Part shown: one piece after another, positions 42,701 through 53,489 of the stretch | How positions within the stretch are numbered: position 1 is the first letter of the stretch | Layout of the letters: the number at the start of each line of letters is the position of its first letter | Assembly (NCBI RefSeq): GCF_947623445.1 | Contig: NC_135243.1 | Location: forward strand, 20,778,479 to 20,842,478 | Source: Clavelina lepadiformis | Taxonomy: Eukaryota; Chordata; Ascidiacea; Aplousobranchia; Clavelinidae | Length of the DNA stretch: 64,000 nt | Direction: 5' to 3' | Made by a program: the position numbers and the translations under genes | The notes under the pieces: model-generated | What the model saw: only the letters and a program-made list of their open reading frames with translations | Told to the model about the DNA's origin: nothing | Database searches by the model: none

Positions 42701-45700
42701 CGAAGTATAATGGCCATTTACATCAGCAGCATAGTTTTGCAAATCGAATGCTTCATCTGCAGAAGCAGGTGGTACTAAATCTGCAACAGAGTTTGCATGA
42801 TTCTGTGATAGTTGTTGTATAGGTTCAATTAAAAGCGACTGATGTAGTGATGAAGACTTGCTGTGGCTTGCTTGTGCCATAAATGTAACTTCACAGGAGG
42901 AGACATTGGAAAACTGACTATTTACCGAATTTGTCGTAACAGGCTTGATTTTCTTTATGCAGAATTTTGGTTCAACTTCGTCTTTACTACTTGTCACTGA
43001 ATTGGCCGTAGCTGGCAATGTTATATTCTGATTAACTTGCAGCAAAGAACTGGTCACGTTCATGACACTGCCAGTGCTTGCCAAGCTGGCGGTATTAGAT
43101 TTATTAGAGGAGCGCTGCAAGGAAAGATTCATGGGCAAATCGTGACCGTTGCATATATCTCTAACAATATCAGTACTTTGATGGGGTGATGTCATGTCAG
43201 CAACACTGGCTTTAGTCTGAGATTGAATGATGGTTTTGGGCAATCCAGAATCTGATTCAAGCTGGTAAAGTGAAATCTCATCTCCTAACTTAAGTTCAGG
43301 CGAACCAAGAACAAATTTCTTTTCAGCTGTTTTATATTTGTCGAGGTGAGATTTTGGTGCTGATATGTCCACATTCTTTGTGTTTGTGGCAGCTGCTAGG
43401 ACTGGAGCGGGTGAAACTTGAAGATGAGGTGAATAGACATAGTTCAACTCCTGCTTTCGTTTGTCCAGGTCTATGTTGCAGCATTCAATAATTTTTTTGG
43501 CTTCCACACAGACACTTCTGACTTCTGCCTTAAAAGCTTCCATGTGGCTTCCCCTTAAATAGTTTGCTCGGTTCATCTTGGCTGCTATTTCATCAGGTGC
43601 ATTTTCATCAACGATAAACTGAAAAGCCCAAAAAAGAATTTGAATAACCTGTGGTTCCTAACATTTTACACTAGACGCTGTGATGCAGCCCAATAATAGT
43701 GCAGCCAGCAATAATGCAGCCCAGTTTCGGATTTAATAAGCGGTGGTTTTTTTTAACAGGCTCAACTAAACTTAAGGTAAAACAACAAATTTGGAAGGTG
43801 AAAATATCATTACTAAATTAATTTAATTATCATTTATTTAAAACCGAAAAATGTAGCACTGTGGTTTCTTTAGATGAAAAGGTCTTCCAAAGATAAAAAT
43901 TCATTTTGGTTTTCACAGCATTAATCACAATCATGTATATATCATATTATACTAGTTGTGATAGGTTGACAAATTAGACAATGCACATAAAATCGAAAAT
44001 GGATTTATAAGCGGAGTGTGGATTTGTTTACCAAAGATTTTATAAAGTATTTAAAAATGGGAAGAATCCCACAAACAAATTGGATCCAACAGACAGATGG
44101 ATCTATGAAGCAACTTTTACTGTATCAGTAGATTAAATCCTAAGAATAGCTTACCTTGAATGTGACAGTTTGGAGATTGTATGTCGTTAAAAGGCATTCA
44201 ACTTTAACCTGATTTTCTTTAATGTAATTAAGACTAACAACTGTAAGACGAGGCTTACCATCAAACTCACCATCTTGAACCTAAGGACACAAATTACACT
44301 TAAATCATGATAGATTTCCTATGGATTTTATGTTTGGCACAGTAGGTACCAGCTATATACACACACCCTGCATTTACATTTTTAATTTATGTAACATTTT
44401 GCTTCCTGTGCATAGAACGCTTGATCAATTCAACTGCTATCTGTACCACACAGCGAGTATTTATAACAAAGCTCATATGGTTATCTTACGCGTAGATTAA
44501 AGAGATTATATTCATAGGTGAATGACCTTCAATCGAACATTGGAAAATAGATATATTAAAGGTGTTGAGTTTTAATAATGTTAACAAAAGATGTTTCTTA
44601 CAACATGTAAAAAATAATTATACATAACAAATGGAATAACTGGTTGCAAGATTATATCTATTAACAAAAGAATACTGTAAATAGTTTTCCTATAGTCCAA
44701 AAAAATAGTACAACTATACTATATTATGCCACAGAATTTAGCCACGATCAATGATATAAGTAATGTAAAAGTACTTTGACAGGGCTACACTGCAATAAAA
44801 ATCAGCATTTACCTTCTTGTAAATGGAAGCCAACTGTTCCATAAAACTGAAACGATTTTCTTCTAGTAGAACGTTTTGCAAAATTAATCTGTTGGCAACA
44901 TCAGATGCTGATTCCACATTCATATGAGCTATAAAATCGAATACCTCCTGCAATTGACATACACAGGTTACATTTTTCACGTTTTTACAAACTTTCAAGA
45001 ACAAAATTGGGGTTGTTGCATTGGAAAAAATTGCAGCATTCCACTGTTATAATAATACTTGGTACTTTCATAGTGTTATTCTTTAACAGAAAAGTGAGGT
45101 GCTGGTGCTAAAAAAGTTGACCTAACTCATATCAGTACAATATTGGACTGGACCGAGCTGGCGCCAACTCTAAAGGCAATAAGCTGTAGCTTAGCAATAC
45201 TTTCTACATCCACCAGCATGCATAAGTACACCGACAACAGTTAGATTGAATGTAACTTACACAAGTTGGCTGCTTTGCACTTAAAAAAATTAGGGAAATC
45301 TATTTCTTGTGGCGTGCACAAAAGGCCTCTTATGATCCAAACACACATAGATTATATAGTGTGATGTCAAAATTGTCATCACTGGTGTAGGTCCACCGCA
45401 ATTGTGATAACTATTAGCACATTTCTAACAAATCTACTTTGGTTTATGGTCCACTTGTTTGGCATTTATTCCTCATTTTGCTTTGGCTCAACAAAACTTG
45501 CCATAACAATGACGGTTTAAACCATAGGTGTCAAACTCCCAGCCCGCGGCCCACATCCGGCCCGCTTTACAATAAAACTTGGCCCGCAATGCTATTTTAT
45601 ACATTGAACTATTTCCGGCCCGCGAGATCATTGTGCAGTATAACTTACTTTTTTCAAGAAAGAAACAAGATTATAACAAATCGCACAATACAGCAGCACA

Positions 45701-48700
45701 ACAGTTGCCTCATCATACGATAGAACAAATCGATTTATTCCCAGCCAAAACCGTCAAAAAAAACAAAAATTTGGTGCTGTTTCGCTGACTGTTCCAATTC
45801 ATATACTCATGTCACGAAACGTTCAATCAAGTTTTATCCTTACGGCCCGCGGCGATAAATAAGTTTTGAGTTTTGGCCCCTGTGGCGATTGAGTTTGACA
45901 CCCCTGGTTTAAACTAACAAACTGAGGGCAGACTTCATTCAAATATGTTGAAGTTTTAAGTCCAAATCAAATTCAAAATGTGTACCTGGCCTTGACGTTC
46001 AAGTTGACATTTAATGGTGAGTGTTTGCAAGTCGCCATTTTTAAAACCTGTCTGGCTCACTTCAGTTTCCCCACAAGAAACTACTCCATTTTCACCATCT
46101 TTGATTTCAAAATGATCAGCCACTCCATCCGCTACCAGTGGTGCATTTTGGTTGATATCCACGCCATCAATCTACCATTACATAAGCATTAATAGCATTG
46201 TGTGCGCAATGGATTAGTTTTCTCGTTAAAATTATGTATTTACAACAAAATGCAGTTAATGACAATATTACCTGAATCAAAATAACTCTAACTTTGTCAT
46301 AAGAAGTTCCATTTTTCTTTGGACGTGGGGAATTTTTGTCACCTTTGTGATCTTTTGCTGACCTATCACCTGTGCCATTGCTGTAGACCTCTTTCTTAAG
46401 ATGTACAAGATTTGCTTGCTGAACACTTCTCATATTACTTGATGTCAACTGTAGTTGAGAAGCTACAAACAATTGTTTAAAATAACGCATGAGATAAGGA
46501 GTAGAAAATTTTTTCAAAGAATGAGCTACAGTCAAAAGAAACAGTTTTAATCACCTGCAGAGTGCAGCACATTACAATGGCTGGGTAAGTGAATAATCGA
46601 CTTATTAGTGGTTGCTTGTTCACAATTGGCTGCCGTTGACAACTGGCAAAAAATTGGCTGCTGTTGAGGTTTGTTTGTCTGAAAAAATACATAAGATTAC
46701 CATATATATACATATATATATAGATATTATGAAAAGTACAAAAGAGACTTTTATATATATATTTATATATATATGCATGTTTTATTTTAACGCATATCCA
46801 GTCAAGTGTATTCACATGTGTAGGGATGGGCTGATACGAACCCAAACCCGAATAGATTCGCCGAATATCGCCTTTATCGAAGATTCGGGCGAACACGAAT
46901 ACCAAAACTGGCGAACCCGAACACAATATTACTTATAAATTTACTGACTTTCGTAAAAATTGACATAATCGACAATACTAAACTAGAGTCAGCAGTACTT
47001 ACAATGAACGTCATTTTCCTTACGATTTTACTTTTTCAATCGTTTTTAAACACTATTTTTTGAAAGAAAGCGATTAGTTTATCGATTAGTTGAAGTCAAA
47101 ATATGTTGAACATTAGTTGAACATAACTTGAGTCTCAAAATTGCAGACTTCCGAAGAATAACCAGCCAAGCCTGATCTTAAAATTACATACGCTTATATA
47201 TATATAAAAATATGTGTGGTAGGAGTTTCACTAGTTATAGTTTGAAGTACTTTCATCAGTGACAGCACATTATACATTCTTTCATGTATTCTGTAATATT
47301 GGGAGTAGAGTAGTTAACATTGCATATTTAACAATTTGTCAAAATAAGCGCCACAAATAATATTTTGTTCTACAGTGCTGTATCCAACATGTACAAAAAC
47401 AGAGAAAAAGGTATTTTTGTTTTGGGAAATCTTTTACATCTACTAATTTTTATACTCAGTACTTTACGGTATAATTAAATATATATCACTTTTGCAAAAT
47501 CTTCATTAAGGAGGTCAAATCTTGATAAAAAAAACAAAAAAAAAGTAATTAACTGCTTCAATAAATTGAACCAGCAAAAACAATAACAATAGATCACACT
47601 AAGATTGTTATTTGAAAACAATTTATTGACTTGTCTCACCTGCTTTACATGCTGCTGTTGAAATTGTGGAGGTACTTGATTCCCATTCCTTACATTTTGT
47701 TGAATTGGCTGCCGTGGTGGAGGTTGAAATACCTGTGTACCTGGAAACTGGTTTTCGTGTTGAAGAAGGAACTGCTCTTGTTGAGGAACTTTAAGAACTT
47801 GCTGAAACTGTATTCGTTGTTGTTGTTGTTGAATTTGTTGCTGACCAAGCTGTTGCTTTATTTTAATATTTTCTTTTTGTTTTCGGTGTTTCTTTTCCTC
47901 GATATGAAACTGCATTTGATGTTGTTGTTGTGGTTGATGCCCATTCGTTATATTTTGTTGTTTTTGCAGCTGCATTTGTTGAATTGGCTGCTGTGTTGGA
48001 CTTAGACTTAAGGGCGAAGAGAGAAACTGGTTTTCACGTTGATAAGGAAACTGCTCTTGTTGAGACACTACAACAATTTCTTGAATTTGCTGTTGTTGTT
48101 GCTGTTGTTGTTGTTGAATTTTTTGCTGAGCCAGTTGTTGCTGTTTTTCGAAATTTTCATTTTGTTGTTGGCGTTTCTCTTCCTCTATACGTCTCTCACG
48201 CTTGATGTTGGTCAGACACAAAGTAATAGATTTTGCAACAATATTAACGTCATCAACGTGTAAGATTCCATTTTGTACCTGGTAAAATATTCATAACCTT
48301 ATGTTATCTCATGAAACTATGAACACAAACCACTTCCAGATCATTAGGCGGTGATACCAATTAAGCAGATCTACATATTTTTGGCATAATACACTGTTCT
48401 GTTATCAAAAGACTAACAACAGGAAATTAAATGCTGGTTATCAGTTTACAATATGAAGTATCAAAGCATGAAAGCAATGTTGTGGTATTTTCAATCTTCT
48501 ATCACCATTAGACAATCTTTGGTAAATATCACAACCATCTAGTTACCATTTATCACTTTATTTGAACAACCATATATTTTGCTACCTTATGTTGCTGAAG
48601 TATGTTTAAGCTCAGTAGTTGAAAAAATTTTTGATGCATTTGTGTGTTTTAAATTGGATGTTAAATAAACAAACAAATATTGACCAAAAAAATCCCACAA

Positions 48701-51254
48701 TGTAAAATTCTATGTCAACAAACGTAACTATAAACCAAACAAAACTAACCACTTTTCATTGTTGCCTCATAATTAATTACCCTAGTTGATGAAGTATATA
48801 ACTGTTGGACATAAACAAATTCAAATTCCTGCTAATGCATTTTAGTGAAGAAAATAGAATTCCTTCATTCATTTAATACCAACATATACAATACAAATTA
48901 TACATGTAAATGTTAAAAACTATAGGGAACACTGAAACAAATTAGACATTTTGGTAATAAAAAATAAATGCAGCTCGCCAATAATGTTTTAATTTTGTTT
49001 GACAATGACCAAAATAGGGCTTAATTGAGACATGTATATACTATATACCATTTATTACAAAATCTAATACTATATTTTCTGATTTTGAAGGTATGCAAAG
49101 AACTGGTAGGTTTTGGCATGGTCTTACCATATCTTTTGCAACTTCAACTGGAATATCTTTGATGATGTCAAATTCAAACTCTACATCCTCATCATCCTTA
49201 TGCTTTTGTTTGAGTTTCTGGGCATCTTCTATGATCAATCTCAAAGTAACTACATCACTTGACCTCCTGGATTCTGCATCAACTGGATTCATCTCAGAAA
49301 CACCATTTGGTTCATGCTGTGATATAAGCACTACCTTCACACCAGTCACTTCGGCAAAGAAAGGCTCGATCAGAAGTTGCTGAGTAGTATACCTGGGACA
49401 TAAGAGAAAAAGTAATCTTATTTTTCTGCAGTGAATAACAAAAATAAAAACATTTCTTTTATTATAAGAAAGAACCTTTTGGTTTTGTCACGTTGAATGC
49501 AGTTTGAAATAATGCGTTTTTCCTCTTCGTCTTGCACTTTACCATAGCTTTCTGGTAGAACACCCTGAAAGAGATCAGTTATATATGTATTTGAACACTG
49601 TGCTTTTGTGTTGACAAGATACTACAAGGAATACAGTTAAACACTTTCTGCCAGTTCAACCAGTCAATTGTTTATACTTTATTGTATTTGCTAAAACAAA
49701 ATATTTTGTGAAAAAAGCAAAACGTGCGACATCCATACGACTTGACAGTAATCAGCAGCGCTTGAGGAATAAAAACAGTTTAAAACAAAAAAATCTTGAC
49801 TCATCGGACTATTTTTCCGTTTTCAACTTTACCTGAGTTACTTTGCGAAAAATTTGTGCAGCATTAAGGCATTCATAATACGGATAATCTCCTGTTATCA
49901 TTTCCAACATACACATTCCAAAGGCATATATGTCAATACTCTCATCATAGTGTTCCTCATACATTTCAGGAGCCATGAATTCTGGAGTACCTGAAAAACA
50001 AAATTTCAACTTATATATGCATGTATGATGATATTAAATATAAATTCACAAATATAAATAATAGCATGATTGTGATAACACCCGCAAACATTATGTTAAT
50101 AATATAATATATATACTAATTAATTAATAATTAAATATACTAATAATTTATTAATATATTATAATTATATCAATGTCTGTACCTCTGTAGTGTAAATTTA
50201 TAGAACACTAAACAAAGAATACAATAATCATTATTGTCACAAAACTGCCTTTGCAATAATTATACTTTGCCACAAACCTATCACACTTTTTGCAAATGAC
50301 GTTCTCTTTAATGTTGCAAGTCCGAGATCTCCAATTTTGACTGAACCAGTAGGACCAGTAATAAAGATGTTGTCACACTTTAAATCACGATGAATAATGG
50401 GAGGTTTGCGAGTGTGCAAAAAATTAAGACCTTTTAAGATTTGTCTACACCAGCTACGAAGTACTTTGGGTTTCATAGATTTGAAACGCTTTAAATACCT
50501 GAAAAGCAGCAAAAAATTAGCATTCAAAGATGCCTTGGTACAGTTAAACATTTCTTTGCACTAAAAGGTGAAAATATTTTAACTCTGGAAAAACTATAGA
50601 CTTGGCAGCTGATTATAATAACAAGTACTTGGATATCAAAATAAAGAAACATGTTTCATGTAACTTCAAATCAGTTCAAGAATGTGCTTAAAAACTGACG
50701 TTTTCAATGTTCCAGATGTCATTAATTCAGTAACAAGAATGATGCACTTCTTTCCATTTTGTGGTTGGTCCCAAGAATCATAAAAGCGAACTATATTAGG
50801 ATGTTGAAGACCTTTCAACAGTTCAGCTTCTTTACGAAAATGGAGTTGATCACTTTTTGAAAGTTTGTGGTGCTAAACAAAAGTCTGTTGCAGTGTTTGA
50901 ACCAAACAAAATGCTAATATATGAAAATATAACACAAATACAAGATAAAATAAAATGTGATATATATATGATTTTAAAAGAAATTGTGAACAACTAAACC
51001 TACATGCAGCTCACACCAAGCCACAGCTACTCCAGTATCAGTGTCCAACCCTTTGTACACGGTCTTAAAGCTTCCTCTTCCCAATTCTATGTTAAGTTTT
51101 AGAAATCCTGAGTCTGGTGACTCGCCAATCGTCTTCCCTTCCTCTTCTACTTCCCTCCTTTCATCTGCTTCCATTGAAGCTGCTGTTGTTAAATTTATCA
51201 TTTCTTTTTTATCACTTGCAAGAGTATCACCACCTGTTACGTTTTATAATTCAT
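39036..51254 (-). CDS. WNK: WNK-family serine/threonine kinase
   Basis: Sixteen coding exons with GT-AG borders and compatible phases: A 51004-51201 (exon from 51254), B 50700-50872, C 50278-50498, D 49833-49990, E 49476-49564, F 49128-49392, G 47640-48278, H 46555-46678, I 46272-46462, J 45986-46171, K 44813-44947, L 44155-44280, M 40159-43618, N 39728-39789, O 39449-39588, P 39036-39291. This gives 6423 nt, about 2140 residues, close to vertebrate WNK1. WNK kinases sense chloride and osmotic stress and activate SPAK/OSR1, which phosphorylate cation-chloride cotransporters. The start is the ATG at 51201 after an upstream in-frame stop. Exon P also has a donor at 39070, so a different terminal exon is possible. 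The N terminus is short, with only about 30 residues before the kinase. Confidence 0.94.
40159..43618 (-). other. Giant WNK exon M with RFxV/I docking motifs
   Basis: 1153 codons, serine/threonine/glutamine-rich and probably disordered after the CCT-like start. It holds [12 protein letters not shown] (RFQV at 41852-41863), [12 protein letters not shown] (40871-40882) and DRFQIS (40670-40681). RFx[V/I] is the docking motif for the CCT domains of SPAK/OSR1, and the GRFQV..K..DKI context is shared with vertebrate WNK1. Confidence 0.9.
43470..44280 (-). other. WNK third CCT-like domain (exon L and start of M)
   Basis: Exon L encodes [20 protein letters not shown] and [10 protein letters not shown]; exon M continues [20 protein letters not shown] and [18 protein letters not shown]. 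The pattern matches RILNVSNKGDRVVECQLE..MVTFKFDLDGDNPEEIA of vertebrate CCTL2. The protein thus has two adjacent copies where vertebrates have one after PF2. Confidence 0.85.
44813..46462 (-). other. WNK second CCT-like domain (exons I-J-K)
   Basis: The first strand is KVRVILIQ at the end of exon I. Exon J adds a linker of about 45 residues and then [12 protein letters not shown]. Exon K gives [24 protein letters not shown] and a final helix, [13 protein letters not shown]. This corresponds to the CCTL2 region of vertebrate WNKs, but with an inserted linker between the first two strands. Confidence 0.85.
45523..45906. mobile_element. hAT-type MITE in WNK intron J-K
   Basis: 384 bp. Ends are CATAGGTGTCAAACTC and GAGTTTGACACCCCTG, with GGCCCGCGG motifs inside both ends. 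A perfect 8-bp target duplication GTTTAAAC lies at 45515-45522 and 45907-45914. No transposase. Confidence 0.94.
46703..46776. repeat. TA-rich microsatellite in WNK intron G-H
   Basis: Runs of TATATATA interrupted by a short unique segment. A hAT-like end (TAGGGATGGGC) at about 46822 has no matching partner and was not called. Confidence 0.6.
47640..48278 (-). other. Glutamine-rich WNK exon G with internal duplication
   Basis: 213 residues. The start ([18 protein letters not shown]) matches the end of the PF2 region in other WNKs. The rest is glutamine-rich and consists of two related segments of about 75 residues, each running IEE(E/K)K.., [26 protein letters not shown]. The first segment carries an uninterrupted run of ten glutamines. 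Confidence 0.9.
49128..51201 (-). other. WNK kinase domain and first CCT-like (PF2) domain
   Basis: Exons A-F. The glycine loop [11 protein letters not shown] (residues 41-51) carries the WNK-specific catalytic lysine K46, and the usual lysine position is cysteine (AWCEL, C63), the 'with no lysine' hallmark. Exon C has HRDLKCDN and DLG followed by the activation segment SFAKSVIG; exon D continues [17 protein letters not shown]. Exon F ends the kinase and encodes the autoinhibitory PF2/CCT-like domain ([35 protein letters not shown]). All catalytic residues are present, so the kinase is predicted active. Confidence 0.95.
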
Positions 51255-51274
51255 CTAAAAATACAAATTTGAAA

Positions 51275-53488
51275 TATAGTCAGTTGGGGCAAAAAAAAAC
51301 ATAGGGGTACTTGGGGTAAAAAAGGACAGCCCCCCCAACTCCCCCTAAGAATGATTTTTTTGAAAAAGCTTTGCATGGTTAGAAACATTATTTATTTGCA
51401 TAGTTTTTTAACATACAATACAGGTCTAGAGGTAAGTACTCTTCAGGAACTATGCAAATCACTAAATTGACCCAAAAACGGTCCAAAAAAACTTTTTTTG
51501 CTCTTTACTAAACTTTTTGTGGATCGAAAACGATGGTTAAAAATCACAATCTTTTTATGTGTATCTACATGATATTTTAGTATGATTGTACTCCAGTACT
51601 TCAATTTTGATTGCTGTTAACCTTTCATTCTATTCTATGTTGTCTTTTTTTACCCCAAAACTACACAATGTGTTGGGGCAAAAAAAGACAGTTGTTTTTA
51701 TTTTCCCTGTGCTTGTTTTTTTTACCCCATCTTTAATAACTTTCATTTTAGAACGATTTTGGTTGCTATAAGGAATTAAACTAGAACTTTAATGCTTTAC
51801 TTACATTGTCTCAGTTTCCTGATCTCTAGTAAATACATTAATCCTAATGTACTGATGATTCATTTGAAATTAAGTTAAGCGAGTGAAGTTAAGCGTTAAG
51901 TTTTACTCTCCAATCATTTTGTGTTGTTCTTTGTAGTTAATTGATTTATGTACCATTCCACTTTGTTGAACTCCTGCCAAATAGCCATTCAAAAGCTTAA
52001 TCTTCTTGTAAGCATTTACCAGTTTCAGAAGTCTCTGTTCAGTGGTAGTTTAACCAGTCCTTGTAGCATTGTGTTTCTCCAAAAGATGAAGAAGGCAATC
52101 CAATTTTGGAAAAGACCAGTCCACAGGAAACTGAATGGTCAAGTAATGTGGAAGAAATGCCATCCACCTCATCAATCCGCAACATTTAAGCTGTTTCCAC
52201 ACCGTCGACGAGCACCACAGTACAATCACGGATCAGAACAACAAAGGACATCATCAATGAGTTGCAACTTCACGCTCCCGAAGGGATGAAGTATGAAATA
52301 CGGCTTGTGTCAAAAGATGAATCGGTTTCGATAGAAAGTGTGTTAAAATCAAGGGGACGACAAACAAATGACAAGAAGAAAAAAAGAAAGAGTGAAGATG
52401 AATGGAAGCATTTTAACAAATGAAGAATTTAACGAGCAAGTTGAAAACTTTGAAGCAAATGGAACAATTGCAAAAAAGAGAAAAGCTGGGAGAAGGAAAA
52501 GGAACGCAGACGAAGATGAAGAAATAAATTCACTGGACTTGGAGAAGGAGGAAGAAATAGAAAGAAGGATGGAGCGGGAAATTCAAAGACAAATGGATGA
52601 AGACATGAGGAGAGTAGATACAGAGGATGAGATGGTAGAAGAGTCTGACGATGAATCTGAAGAAATTAATGACAAAACAAGAGAAGACACAGTTGTTAGA
52701 ATGGAAGATGTAGAGGAAGAGAGAAGAGATGTAACTGAAGAAAGTGTAAATGAACAGAAGAAAGAAAAGAGAACAATTAAATTGGAAATAAACAAAAAGC
52801 AAGTTGGAAAGTACTTTGCAGTGTTTTGGGAGAAGCCAAAAACATATTATTGGGGAAAACTTCTGAAGGCCTTCAGAGACGAGGTTGATGTAAAAATTGA
52901 GCAAGCTGAAGCAAGCATTTAAGTTTTGGGACAAGAAATCAACTTCAGAAGATGCAGTGTATTGGGACTGGCAAACAAAGGAAGACATAGATATAGTCAC
53001 CATTGAAAATTGTTTTTGGGGTCCTTCAACCGCAGTGTTAACTTCTGTCGGACGTGCAAAATCATATTTTGGTTTTGCCGAAGAAGAGGAAGTGAAAGAA
53101 AAATTTGTGTTCCTAAGCAAATATGGACTTCATAATGCATAAACTTTTTTGTTTGTTTGAGCAAGATATTACAGTTTCATCCTCATCTGTATATATTGCT
53201 ATTTCTTCTGCTTTGTGTTGCTTTTAATAAACAAAATTTGCTGTCGAAATTGATTGTTTTTTTTTACCCAGTGCATGGTTTTTATTGCCCCAAACACTGG
53301 GGAAAAAAAGCAACACAAAATATTCGATAAAAATAAAAAGAATAAACATAATGCTCCAATTTTTTGGATACATCAATGGAATATTAATATTGATCAATAG
53401 AGGGTAAAACTTGACTTTTTGGCCTATTTTTTAGCGAGAAAATCAAAAGTTTGTCAATTTTGAATTTTTTTGCCCCACTTGACTATAT
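51275..53488 (+). mobile_element. 2.2-kb TIR element of unknown family upstream of WNK exon A
   Basis: Inverted ends ATATAGTCAGTTGGGGCAAA and its imperfect complement at the right (two mismatches) bound the block. The target duplication is TA or TATA, ambiguous because the ends are TA-rich. GGGGCAAAAAA/TTTTTTACCCC motifs recur inside. It encodes no transposase I recognise, so it may be non-autonomous and carry a passenger coding region. It begins 21 bp from the acceptor of WNK exon A. Confidence 0.82.
52368..52922 (+). CDS. Acidic coiled-coil ORF carried by the TIR element
   Basis: 184 codons from ATG at 52368, highly charged and glutamate-rich (EEEIERRMEREIQRQMDED). It ends in a globular-looking stretch, VGKYFAVFWEKPKTYYWGKL. 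The similarity of residue use suggests the coding region continues in another frame to about 53142 (YWDWQTKEDIDIV and NCFWGPSTAV), and an upstream frame at about 52160-52420 also looks coding. The gene is therefore spliced or frameshifted. I do not recognise the family. Confidence 0.45.
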   Translation: MTRRKKERVKMNGSILTNEEFNEQVENFEANGTIAKKRKAGRRKRNADEDEEINSLDLEKEEEIERRMEREIQRQMDEDMRRVDTEDEMVEESDDESEEINDKTREDTVVRMEDVEEERRDVTEESVNEQKKEKRTIKLEINKKQVGKYFAVFWEKPKTYYWGKLLKAFRDEVDVKIEQAEASI

Positions 53489-53489
53489 A

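Noticed and set aside
46822-46925. Possible hAT end beginning TAGGGATGGGC
   Set aside because: No matching inverted end or target duplication was found nearby.
47631-48263. Leucine- and valine-rich plus-strand ORFs opposite exon G
   Set aside because: They are the complement of CAA/CAG glutamine repeats, so the apparent membrane segments are artefacts.
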